Shown here: positions 47,699 to 56,095 of the stretch, piece after piece | Numbering within the stretch: position 1 is the stretch's first letter | Layout of the letters: every line of letters starts with the position of its first letter | Assembly (NCBI RefSeq): GCF_000378625.1 | Contig: NZ_KB905167.1 | Span: 1 to 64,000, forward strand | DNA from: Colwellia piezophila ATCC BAA-637 | GTDB taxonomy: Bacteria > Pseudomonadota > Gammaproteobacteria > Enterobacterales > Alteromonadaceae | DNA length: 64,000 bases | Direction: 5' to 3' | Translations under genes and position numbers: made by a program | Notes under the pieces: generated by a model | Told to the model about the DNA's origin: nothing | What the model saw: the letters and a program-made list of their open reading frames with translations, nothing else | The model's database searches: none

Positions 47699-47714
47699 TG
47701 GCACGTTGTGTGCT
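47699..47714 (+). promoter_or_regulatory. Sigma-54 promoter of the EF-hand gene
   Basis: TGGCACGTTGTGTGCT fits TGGCAC-N5-TTGCA with GG and GC exactly 10 bases apart. It gives a start near 47726 and a 5' leader of about 55 bases before the ATG at 47781. Confidence 0.75.
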
Positions 47715-47780
47715 ATTCCTTTATCGATAATGAATTTAACCAGCGAAATTTAACGCTCAAGATTTTAAGAGAGGAATCTA

Positions 47781-48134
47781 ATGAAAAGTATCAGCTTAAC
47801 GCAAGTAACCGCCTTTGTAGTCGCCGTGACTATGGCTTCTTTTTTAGTTAATGCTGATAAAGCATTAGCTCATAGTGCAGAAGGAAATGATGCTAACCAT
47901 AGTGAACATTCAACGGTTAGCGCAGTCAGCGAAAATGTAGTGCTGAGTACTGAAAGCTTTACTTTCACTTCTTTAGATATCAATAAAGATGGTAAGTTAA
48001 GCCAACAAGAAGTGCTTGCCGGCAAAAATACCTGGTTAGTTAACTCATTCAAACAAATTGATAGCAACTTGGATGAATTATTAACAGAACAAGAAATTGT
48101 TGATTTTGTGTCAAAAACAGCTGCAGCGAGTTAA
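47781..48134 (+). CDS. Secreted EF-hand calcium-binding protein
   Basis: 117 residues. Signal peptide at 1-30 (ends ALA). Two EF-hand loops: DINKDGKLSQQE (residues about 66-77, canonical) and DSNLDELLTEQE (about 93-104; position 6 is Glu rather than Gly). A periplasmic calcium sensor or buffer. AGAGAGGAA upstream of the ATG is a strong ribosome site. It is divergent from glrK and preceded by a sigma-54 promoter and a GlrR-type site, so it is the likely local target of GlrR. Confidence 0.85.
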   Translation: MKSISLTQVTAFVVAVTMASFLVNADKALAHSAEGNDANHSEHSTVSAVSENVVLSTESFTFTSLDINKDGKLSQQEVLAGKNTWLVNSFKQIDSNLDELLTEQEIVDFVSKTAAAS

Positions 48135-48232
48135 CGACCGCTATTGAGTAATCATCCAGCTGACCAGTTTTAGGGGAGCTCCCAACTCGTATCATTACAT
48201 TTATTTGCCATTCTTAAGGACAAAGAGGGCTT

Positions 48233-48556
48233 ATACCAATCGGACTAATTTATTGATCACTTAGCGAGAGTTAAAAGGTTTAGAGGCAAGGCATTGATTG
48301 AAGAGAATGGTTATTCAGGAGAATAAGTTCCTGCATTATCTAAGAAGCTACATCCATGTAGCGTCCTTGTCAAAATCAATAACGCGGCATATAAACCTTT
48401 ACTTTTTATTAGGTACTCGCCCTTTGGGAGTTCAGTAGCAAACTGATAACATCACAAAATGCATGAAATATAGAATAACTATGTTTAACGCATTTTGTTT
48501 GTTCTAAGCTCGCTACTGAAGCTCTAAGTTGGTCAATTAATTAATCCGTTTGGTAT
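48233..48556. mobile_element. MITE-like element, family A copy 4 (324 bp, long form)
   Basis: The ends ATACCAATCGGACTAATTTA and (right, reverse complemented) ATACCAAACGGATTAATTAA are inverted. The 48-nt double-hairpin module occupies 48317-48364 (GCTACATCCATGTAGC at 48347-48362). It lies between the EF-hand and Dcp genes; the rest of 48135-48752 shows only a short stem (GGCTGGCTACATTGGTAGCC region) near 48590. Confidence 0.75.
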
Positions 48557-48752
48557 TCATCGTCTTGTTATAATCCACTCCCCTTTGGGCTGGCTACATT
48601 GGTAGCCGGCCTTTTTTATCGCTGGATTTTATAACTTAAGGTAAAAATAAGTTTAGTTGCACTGATCTCGGGATAGACGGTAGTTGTCGATATATCCCGG
48701 CCGAAAAATGCTTGATACACTAAGAGCAATTACTATAAAAAGAGAATACTCA

Positions 48753-50939
48753 ATGAAATCCCAGTTTATCAAAGCATTGTTAGCTTCTAGTATCTTAATG
48801 GGTTGCTCAACAGCAACGGATACCATTGAGGGTCAATCTGCTGCTAACATGGTAAGTAAATCTCCTAGCGTACAAGCAGTACAAGAATCACAAGCACTTT
48901 TGCTTGCTAAGTGGCAAGGACCGTTTGAGGGCGTACCTGCTTTTGACCAAGTCACCTTAGCTGGGCTAGTGCCGGCAATGGAACAAGCTATGGCTGATAA
49001 ATTGGCTGAAGTTGAGCTTATTGCTAATAACAATGAGGCGGCTACTTTTGAAAATACCATAGTCGCTATGGAAAAAACGGGTGCAGAGTTAAGTCGACTG
49101 TTCACGTATTACGGGATTTGGCGTGCAAATAAATCAACGCCAGAATTTAGAGCATTACAAAGCGAGATAGCACCAAAACTGTCAGCGTTTTACTCAAAAA
49201 TAAACCAAAATGAACAATTATTTAAACGTATTTCAGCGGTTTATCAAAGCGATGCCGTGAAGGCGATGACCCCTGCCAATCAGCGTTTAGTGTTATTAAC
49301 TTATAACAGCTTTTCTCGTAATGGTGCGACCTTAAATGCGGCCGATAAAAAACGTTATGCAGACATTAATTTACGTTTATCCCAGCTACAAACAAGGTTT
49401 GGTAATAATATTTTAGCGGATGAAGAAGGTTATGTACTGTATTTAGATAAATCACAATTGAGTGGTTTACCTGAATCTATTGTTAACGTAGCGGCAGCGG
49501 CAGCGGACGAGCGTGGCCATGAAGGTGAGTATGCGATTACTAATACGCGCTCTTCAATGGACCCTTTCTTAACCTACTCAACAGAGCGTGAATTACGCAA
49601 AACAGTGTGGAATACTTACTATAGCCGAGGCGATAATGGCGATCAGTATGATAACAATGCCATCATTGCTGAAATTTTACAGTTACGCCATGAACGTGTT
49701 GGCTTATTAGGTTATAAAAACTATGCCTCATGGCGCTTAGAAGATCGTATGGCTAAATCGCCGGAAAATGCCATTGCTTTGATGGAGTCAGTTTGGCCTG
49801 CCGCTATTGCCCGTGTTGATGAAGAAGTTGCTGACATGTTAGCCATCGGCAAGAGAGAAGATGGTATTGAGCAAGTACAAGCGTGGGATTACCGTTTTTA
49901 TGCGGAAAAAGTGCGTAAAGATAAATACAACTTAGACTCAGATGAAGTAAAACAATACCTTCAGTTAAATAATCTTCGTGAAGCTATGTTCTATGTAGCA
50001 GGGCGTTTATTTAATTTTAACTTTACCGAAATTACTGATGGCTCTGTCCCTGTGTTTCATCAAGACGTTCGTGTTTGGGAAGTAAAGGATAAAACTTCTG
50101 GTGAACACATTGGCTTGTGGTATTTAGACCCATTCGCTCGTAAAGGTAAACGTTCAGGTGCTTGGGCAACAACATACCGTTCCCACACTACCTTCCAAGG
50201 TAAGAAAAACGTGTTATCGTCTAACAATTCAAACTTCTCCAAAGGCGTTGCCGGTCAACCAACATTAATCTCTTGGTCAGATGCGGAAACCTACTTCCAT
50301 GAATTTGGTCATGCATTACATTTTTTAGCCTCGAAAGTTGAATACCCAACACTGAACTCTGGCGTACGTGATTACACTGAATTCCAATCTCAACTGTTAG
50401 AGCGTTGGTTAACAACGGATGAAGTGATTAATAACTACCTAGTGCATTACAAAACTGGCGAAGCAATGCCAAAATCACTGATTGCTAAAATTAAAGCAGC
50501 GGCCACCTTTAATCAAGGTTTCAAAACAACTGAGTATCTAGCATCAGCCCTTGTTGATATGAAATTTCATACGGTTGATCCTACCGGTATTGATGCCGAT
50601 AAGTTTGAGCGTGAAACTTTAGGCGCATTGAAAATGCCTAAGCAAATTGTAATGCGTCATCGTAGCCCGCAGTTTGGTCATATCTTTAGCAGTGAAGGTT
50701 ATGCTTCAAGTTATTATGGTTACATGTGGGCTGAAGTATTAACTTCTGATGCAGCTGAAGCTTTTGCCGAGGCGCCAGGTGGTTTTTACGATAAAGAAGT
50801 GGCTAATAAATTAGTGGAGCATTTATTTAGTGTCCGTAACGCTGTTGACCCAAGTGAAGCTTACCGCGCCTTTAGAGGACGTGATGCTAAAGTTGAAGCC
50901 TTAATGCGTGATCGTGGTTTTCCCGTGAAAACTAAGTAA
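48753..50939 (+). CDS. dcp: M3 family metallopeptidase lipoprotein (peptidyl-dipeptidase Dcp type)
   Basis: 728 residues from the ATG at 48753 (MKSQFIKALLASSILMGCS), which starts a lipoprotein signal with Cys18; the longer frame to 48684 lacks a signal. Zinc motif HEFGHALHF near residue 516 with the downstream Glu. It resembles Dcp, which removes C-terminal dipeptides, but E. coli Dcp is not a lipoprotein. Here it would act in the periplasm on peptides imported through the outer membrane. Confidence 0.9.
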   Translation: MKSQFIKALLASSILMGCSTATDTIEGQSAANMVSKSPSVQAVQESQALLLAKWQGPFEGVPAFDQVTLAGLVPAMEQAMADKLAEVELIANNNEAATFENTIVAMEKTGAELSRLFTYYGIWRANKSTPEFRALQSEIAPKLSAFYSKINQNEQLFKRISAVYQSDAVKAMTPANQRLVLLTYNSFSRNGATLNAADKKRYADINLRLSQLQTRFGNNILADEEGYVLYLDKSQLSGLPESIVNVAAAAADERGHEGEYAITNTRSSMDPFLTYSTERELRKTVWNTYYSRGDNGDQYDNNAIIAEILQLRHERVGLLGYKNYASWRLEDRMAKSPENAIALMESVWPAAIARVDEEVADMLAIGKREDGIEQVQAWDYRFYAEKVRKDKYNLDSDEVKQYLQLNNLREAMFYVAGRLFNFNFTEITDGSVPVFHQDVRVWEVKDKTSGEHIGLWYLDPFARKGKRSGAWATTYRSHTTFQGKKNVLSSNNSNFSKGVAGQPTLISWSDAETYFHEFGHALHFLASKVEYPTLNSGVRDYTEFQSQLLERWLTTDEVINNYLVHYKTGEAMPKSLIAKIKAAATFNQGFKTTEYLASALVDMKFHTVDPTGIDADKFERETLGALKMPKQIVMRHRSPQFGHIFSSEGYASSYYGYMWAEVLTSDAAEAFAEAPGGFYDKEVANKLVEHLFSVRNAVDPSEAYRAFRGRDAKVEALMRDRGFPVKTK

Positions 50940-50994
50940 TAACGAACTCAACTGATCAGTTATAGCGCTTCGCTATATATGATTGTTAATTAAA

Positions 50995-51017
50995 ACTCGC
51001 TTCGGCGAGTTTTTTTA
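50995..51017 (+). terminator. Terminator of the Dcp-like gene
   Basis: ACTCGC, tetraloop TTCG, GCGAGT, then seven T: a compact UUCG-loop terminator 55 bases after the stop. Between it and 51311 nothing is convincing, though the frame of the next gene is open upstream. Confidence 0.85.
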
Positions 51018-51311
51018 TACACAAAATAAGGTGAATTTGTAAGAGGAAAATAAGCCCAAGGTGTGGTCTTACTATTATTCTTTATCAAATACTTAGCTAG
51101 GTTTCTGCTGAGTCATCTGGTGAGTAACATAATGGATCAAAGTTACAATATATTAGCTAAAGAGACGAAGGTAGACTCGCTCCCCTATTTGCAGCTTTAT
51201 GGTTATATAGTGTCGTTGTTTCAATTCACTGCACTCTATTCGCTCAAGTTAAGCTGCGCTGTTTTAGTTGATTTAGGGAAAAACCCTAAGCTATTTAGTG
51301 GAATTGTATTG

Positions 51312-52955
51312 ATGCAACATAGATTTACGGCTATTGCCGCAGTAGCCAGTTTGAGTTTACTTTTGTCAGCTTGTTCAGATGACGATGAAGAAGTAGTTTT
51401 AACCCCTAATGCCACCAGTTCAGGTATTGTCAGTGGCTTTGGTAGTGTGTATGTAAACGGCCTACGTTACGTTACCAAAGACAGTAGTATCATAGGCAAT
51501 GGCTCAGAAAGCAGTGAAGAAGCGCTTAAAGTCGGCATGAAAGTGGTGATTAAAGCCAATCAGTCTGCAGATAATGACCCTACCGCCCTTGAAGTGAAAT
51601 ACCTTGCCGATGCTATTGGCAGAATCGACGCTATTGATCTAGCCGCGACTTCATTAAGCATATTAGGACAAACTTATTTTATCACTTCAGTTACACAATT
51701 TGATGAAGTGATTTTTAATGAACTGCGCGAAGGCATGGCGATTGAATTGAGTGCTTTTGAAAATGCTAACGGTAGCTTTACTGTTACCTACTTAACAACA
51801 AAAGACGATTTCAGTGAGCATCAATTATCAGGTACGGTATCAAAGCTTAAAACTCGAGAGAAAAGCTTTTTTATTGGTAGCTTAGTGGTTAATTACGGTG
51901 ATGCTGAGGTGCAAGGGACCTTGTATGATGGCTCGACAGTTTCGCTAAAAAGCGATATTGGCCTGGTTAGTAATGAATTTATTGCCGATGAAGTGACTGT
52001 GCAAGGCATGCTGTTAGTGGTGGGTGGCACACTCACCGTTGCCGGTTTTGTTGAAGACATTAATAAAGTCGAGGCTGGCACTGTTATTGAATTAGATGGT
52101 CGAAACTTCCTATTAACCTATGAGTCTGATTTTAGCCAAGGCGATGAAGAAAACTTACGTGTTGGCGATCAAGTCAGCTTAGTGGCCACGGTCATTGATT
52201 CAGAGCTACAATCCCCTTATTACCCAATTAAGAATATTCGAGTTGAATTAGCCAATGAAATTAGTCTTGAAGGCATTGTTGAAGTTATAGCTGATGAGAG
52301 TTTTACTCTTTTCGGCCAAGCGTTTAGCGTTGATAATTATACCCAATATGAAGATGATTCTGAGCAAGATCTTCGTTACTTTAACTTCGCAAATATCGCC
52401 ATTGGTGACAGGTTAGCAGTTGATGCTTATGAAGTTGACGGGCTGTTAATTAGTCGTAATATTGAGCGTCAAGAAACGGGGGCTATTGAAGGCGACTCAC
52501 ATGATATTGAAGGCGTGGTTGATAGTATTGATAGTACTTTGGCACGTTTTTCAGTGAAAGGTATTAACGTGTTGACCAATGAGCAAACTGAATTTGAGAA
52601 TGCTGTTGGCAGCGATGTTGATCAAGCTACCTTTTTCAATACTTTAAAGCTTAACGATGAAGTTGAAGTAGAAATCATCGAGATAGGTGGAGACTGGTTT
52701 GCACTTGAAGTTGAAATTGACAGTGCCGAAAAAGATAACGATGTTGAATTGTTAGGTACAGTTGAGAACTATATTAGTCGATTTAACTTCACTGTAAATG
52801 GTCATCAAGTTATGACCAATATCCAGACTGAATTTGACAATGGCAGTGCCAGTGATTTAGCAAACGGGGTATTGATTGAAGTTGAAGGCAGAATAGATAG
52901 TAATGGTAAGCTCATTGCTGAAGAAATTGAGTTTATCGAACCTAGTGAGAGCTAG
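51312..52955 (+). CDS. DUF5666 repeat lipoprotein
   Basis: 547 residues from the ATG at 51312 (MQHRFTAIAAVASLSLLLSAC, lipobox Cys21). The same frame is open upstream to 51063 but that stretch lacks a signal and is poor in typical codons. After an acidic DDDEE linker there are about seven units of 60-75 residues with patterns like GxVxxIdxxxxxFxVxGxxVxxxxxTxF (near 51420, 51615, 51830, 52050, 52270, 52515, 52755), matching DUF5666, a beta-rich OB-like domain. Surface or periplasmic; function unknown. Confidence 0.8.
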   Translation: MQHRFTAIAAVASLSLLLSACSDDDEEVVLTPNATSSGIVSGFGSVYVNGLRYVTKDSSIIGNGSESSEEALKVGMKVVIKANQSADNDPTALEVKYLADAIGRIDAIDLAATSLSILGQTYFITSVTQFDEVIFNELREGMAIELSAFENANGSFTVTYLTTKDDFSEHQLSGTVSKLKTREKSFFIGSLVVNYGDAEVQGTLYDGSTVSLKSDIGLVSNEFIADEVTVQGMLLVVGGTLTVAGFVEDINKVEAGTVIELDGRNFLLTYESDFSQGDEENLRVGDQVSLVATVIDSELQSPYYPIKNIRVELANEISLEGIVEVIADESFTLFGQAFSVDNYTQYEDDSEQDLRYFNFANIAIGDRLAVDAYEVDGLLISRNIERQETGAIEGDSHDIEGVVDSIDSTLARFSVKGINVLTNEQTEFENAVGSDVDQATFFNTLKLNDEVEVEIIEIGGDWFALEVEIDSAEKDNDVELLGTVENYISRFNFTVNGHQVMTNIQTEFDNGSASDLANGVLIEVEGRIDSNGKLIAEEIEFIEPSES

Positions 52956-52986
52956 TTGTAGACTCAGCTAAACAAAATTAAACAAA

Positions 52987-53023
52987 GCCGCCGTTAAGCT
53001 AATAACTTAACGGCGGCTTTTTT
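52987..53023. terminator. Strong terminator between the DUF5666 and DUF2164 genes
   Basis: GCCGCCGTTAAG, 7-base loop, CTTAACGGCGGC, then six T: 12 perfect pairs, serving the plus-strand gene and probably also the convergent minus-strand gene. Confidence 0.93.
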
Positions 53024-53053
53024 GTGACCTAGTTTGAGCGACCAAAAAGCTGA

Positions 53054-53311
53054 TTAACTAACCGGCTTTTCAATTTCATTAATGCCTTCTTCGACCATTT
53101 CACTGACATGTTCAAGTTTAGCGGCAATAACCGCTTGCGCATCAAACAAGCCGCGATTATAAAAATAAGCGCCAATTTCTTTTGAGAAAAAATCTAATAA
53201 AAATTCTGCATCAAACTGACCTAAGTCTTGGTCAAGTTCTTGGGCAAAATAACCTTGAATCTTGTTAACGAGTTGCTCTGTTTCGGTGCTGGAAAATTTA
53301 ATGCTGCTCAT
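53054..53311 (-). CDS. DUF2164 family protein
   Basis: 85 residues, full length for DUF2164. Conserved IQGYFAQELDQDLGQFDAEFLLDFFSKEIGAYFYNRGLFDAQAVI. Small acidic helical cytosolic protein of unknown role. Monocistronic. Confidence 0.85.
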   Translation of the reverse strand: MSSIKFSSTETEQLVNKIQGYFAQELDQDLGQFDAEFLLDFFSKEIGAYFYNRGLFDAQAVIAAKLEHVSEMVEEGINEIEKPVS

Positions 53312-53571
53312 AGCTGTTTGCTCTTAATAGAAGAAAGTTTAAAGAGTTATATCTGCCTAGTATATCGAGTGACTTGGCTAAATGGTTAGTGTTTTTTTTG
53401 ATGTTCACTTTTACGTTAATAGCTACTTGACCAACTACTATTGTTTGTATCTGTAGGTGTTTTGTATAAAAAGTGTAAGTTTATTAATGGATTAATATAC
53501 ATGTTATGCCTTATCTGACATATTCCCCCTTGTTGTTAAAATGGACAATATAATAATAAGGATATATTACT

Positions 53572-54543
53572 ATGAAGCTATCAAAGCTTTCAAAGTTATC
53601 AGCACTAGCGACTTTACTGCTATCAAATACGGTACTTGCACAAAGTTACCAGTCATTTTCTAACTTAAATTATTCACAACGAAACTTCACTTCTAATAAT
53701 TCTACATTCAATCGTACTTATAAAAGTGATTCGGATAATATTACCTTGTCTAGCCAGTATTACTTTGATGAAAGGTTAACGCTAGGACCACTGAACGAAT
53801 TTGATTATATCAATACCCTTAGCAATGTTTATCTATCAGCCGGTCATGGTGGTAGTGATAGTTTTAGCGCTGATAAATCTCAAGACTATAATCAAGAGTC
53901 GAGCTGGAATTCTGAGCATTATAGTGTCAGTATTGGCGGCGAGTGGATAACCAATAGTTTTATTTTTGGCGGCAGTTATAGTTATAGAAAAGCAAGTCAT
54001 GACGGTGATTTTCAGCTGAATAGTGATAGTGGTAGTTACTCTTATGAAAACAGCAGTAGTTATTTTTCACTAAAATTCGGCTACTTGTTCACTGATAACT
54101 TTGTTATCAGTGCAGAGGCGTTTGATGATGACGATGGCGGTAACTTAGTCACCTTTAATGCGAGCTATAATTGGCAATTATCGGGCACTGACTATATTGG
54201 CTTTAGTTATGATGTAAATGAAGACTTTGATTATCATCAACTCTCTACTCGTTACTTTTTCGGTATTTCTACGCAAAGTTATTTAGTGCTTGGCGTCGAT
54301 TATACGCTTTGGGATTTTGAATACTTTGGCACTGAAGATACTTGGAGTGTTAATTCGAGTTATTATTATAATGATAGTGCTTCTATCTCAGCGTCTTATG
54401 GCGAAGAAGGCAACTATAGCGTCAGTACTAATTATTTTGTCAATGAAAACTACTCGCTTTCAGCGGGCTACAATTCAATTACCGATAACAAGGTGATAGA
54501 TAAAGCTGATGGTTACTTTGTTGGCTTTTCTGCACAGTTCTAA
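53572..54543 (+). CDS. Outer-membrane beta-barrel protein, putative
   Basis: 323 residues. Signal peptide at 1-23 (ends LAQ), then alternating strands rich in Tyr, Ser, Asn and Gly, and a C-terminal Phe (GYFVGFSAQF), the BAM recognition end of outer-membrane proteins. Repeated FxxxYSY or YSxSxGY patterns suggest 12 or so strands. No known porin family. TATAATAATAAGG just upstream could combine promoter and ribosome site features. It is a lone gene. Confidence 0.75.
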   Translation: MKLSKLSKLSALATLLLSNTVLAQSYQSFSNLNYSQRNFTSNNSTFNRTYKSDSDNITLSSQYYFDERLTLGPLNEFDYINTLSNVYLSAGHGGSDSFSADKSQDYNQESSWNSEHYSVSIGGEWITNSFIFGGSYSYRKASHDGDFQLNSDSGSYSYENSSSYFSLKFGYLFTDNFVISAEAFDDDDGGNLVTFNASYNWQLSGTDYIGFSYDVNEDFDYHQLSTRYFFGISTQSYLVLGVDYTLWDFEYFGTEDTWSVNSSYYYNDSASISASYGEEGNYSVSTNYFVNENYSLSAGYNSITDNKVIDKADGYFVGFSAQF

Positions 54544-54607
54544 TAAATATCCATCCATTGAAAAATAGCGCCACCATTATATTCTAGTGATGTAGTGGCG
54601 CATCTCG

Positions 54608-55075
54608 TTAAATATAATCAACTGGCAAGGCGGTGGTGTATTTGATTTCCTCCATGGCGAAACTCGAGCTGATATCTGAGAAGTCTACTTTCTTGATCAA
54701 CTCTTTATAAAAACGATCGTAAGCCTTCATATCAGGCACTACCACACGCAGTAAATAATCAACATCGCCACTCATACGATAGAATTCGACAATTTCGGGG
54801 AAGTCATCGGCTACTTTGGCGAAGGTCGCTAACCAGTCGGGGTTGTGCTGGTTAGTTTTCACCATAACAAAGATGGATAGGCCAACGTTTAACTTCTCCG
54901 GATCAGCCAAAGCCACACGGCCTCTAATAATGCCTGCTTTTTCCATCGCTTGAATTCGACGCCAACACGGGGTGGTTGATAGGCCGACTCGTTCAGCAAT
55001 AGCACTGGTGGAAAGGGTACAATCTTTTTGTAAAATACTAAGAATGTGTTTATCAAAAGAATCCATATTGCTCAA
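54608..55075 (-). CDS. Lrp/AsnC family transcriptional regulator
   Basis: 155 residues: HTH (about 6-60: DKHILSILQKDCTLSTSAIAERVGLSTTPCWRRIQAMEKAGIIRG), then the RAM ligand-binding domain (FVMVKTNQH, RMSGDVDYLLRVVVPDMKAYDRFYKELI). It resembles leucine-responsive local regulators; target unknown. An ATG three codons in (55066) is also possible. The 55076-55340 gap likely holds its promoter. Confidence 0.92.
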   Translation of the reverse strand: MSNMDSFDKHILSILQKDCTLSTSAIAERVGLSTTPCWRRIQAMEKAGIIRGRVALADPEKLNVGLSIFVMVKTNQHNPDWLATFAKVADDFPEIVEFYRMSGDVDYLLRVVVPDMKAYDRFYKELIKKVDFSDISSSFAMEEIKYTTALPVDYI

Positions 55076-55340
55076 CCCGCTTATAGCTAGAATTAAAAAC
55101 CAACTTAAATGTATATCTTAGTATTATGTTCTTACTTAGTCGCGATTGAAAGTAAAAACAGTACAGTCGTTACTAGCGTTAATTAGTCAACATATAACTC
55201 ACTCTAACAAACAAATTCGAATTTTTGCTTTACTCACCTCATCTAAATATTGAAGTCGCGTTAATATGATATTAGAGATCAGCCGCTACTGATATACTGC
55301 TGTGATAGCCGAAATATCATGGTGTTTGACGAGTGAATAA

Positions 55341-55466
55341 ATGATGAAAAAATTAAAAGGTTGGTGGCATTCTGATTGCTCATTTTGTCGAAAAGTTAGG
55401 TTGCTATTCGTTTGGCTTATACTAATGTTAGTGGTAGATTTATTTTTCTTTCAATTGTTATTTTAG
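55341..55466 (+). CDS. 41-residue membrane small protein, putative
   Basis: ATG ATG at 55341 opens 41 codons. An N-terminal basic part with CSFC (residues 13-16) precedes a hydrophobic helix (about 21-41) that ends the protein. CGAG upstream is a weak ribosome site. No family recognised. It is 83 bases before iscX on the same strand. Confidence 0.4.
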   Translation: MMKKLKGWWHSDCSFCRKVRLLFVWLILMLVVDLFFFQLLF

Positions 55467-55549
55467 TGGTTAGCTTTAGTACTCAGGTTTTAGCTCGCAG
55501 GTTTTAGTTAGGCTGCTGAAATAACACGGTTAATAATAGGCGGGCTATT

Positions 55550-55756
55550 ATGGCAATGGGACTACTATGGAGCGACTCTCAAGAGATTGCTTTAGACTTA
55601 ATTGAGCTGCATGGCGATGTTGATCCGTTTAAACTGCACTTCACCGATTTAAGGCAGTGGGTGCTAGATTTAGAACGCTTTGAAGATGATCCAAATCATT
55701 GTGGCGAGCGGGTACTTGAAGCCATTCAGCTAGCATGGATGGCGGAAGTTGATTAA
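55550..55756 (+). CDS. iscX: Fe-S cluster assembly protein IscX
   Basis: 68 residues from the ATG at 55550, which has AGGCGGG upstream; E. coli IscX would start at the second ATG (55556). Key features: WSDSQEIALDLIE, DVDPFKLHFTDLRQWVLDLERFEDDP, then the acidic patch that contacts IscS. It modulates cysteine desulfurase activity. Here it is separate from isc genes. Confidence 0.88.
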   Translation: MAMGLLWSDSQEIALDLIELHGDVDPFKLHFTDLRQWVLDLERFEDDPNHCGERVLEAIQLAWMAEVD

Positions 55757-55822
55757 TGCCATTATTTAAAGGCATTGTTTAAAGGCATTAACTGAAGCTA
55801 TTTATACTCAAGGGGTTTATAC

Positions 55823-55897
55823 GTGCAGTGTTTTATACCTTTAGTGGTATTACCAGTTGTGGCGTTTTATCTAGGCGGTAGCCTTATTTATCAGTGA
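55823..55897 (+). CDS. 24-residue single-helix membrane protein, putative
   Basis: GTG at 55823 with AGGGG seven bases upstream opens MQCFIPLVVLPVVAFYLGG then SLIYQ: one hydrophobic helix, the look of real small membrane proteins. A stem (AGCCTTATT...AATAAAGGCT, 55880-55907) overlaps the stop and a T-run follows, consistent with a short independent transcript. No family recognised. The rest of 55757-56095 shows no other gene. Confidence 0.4.
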   Translation: MQCFIPLVVLPVVAFYLGGSLIYQ

Positions 55898-56095
55898 ATA
55901 AAGGCTAGCAGTTTTCACAAAGTGAAATTGAAAGGTCTTTTTCAAATCTATTCAAAATCTATTCCGATAATAATCCCATCTTTTTAACAAATACCACCAT
56001 TGCCTTGCTTTGCAGCGGGTTTAATTTCCTCTATACTTTGCTGCATTAATTAAGTAAATAATCATTATTCATCAAACATATAAGTAGTCAGTCAA

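Noticed and set aside
51063..51311. Extended N terminus of the DUF5666 lipoprotein
   Set aside because: Translation from the upstream start would bury the lipoprotein signal at residue 84 onward. The ATG at 51312 gives a proper lipobox.
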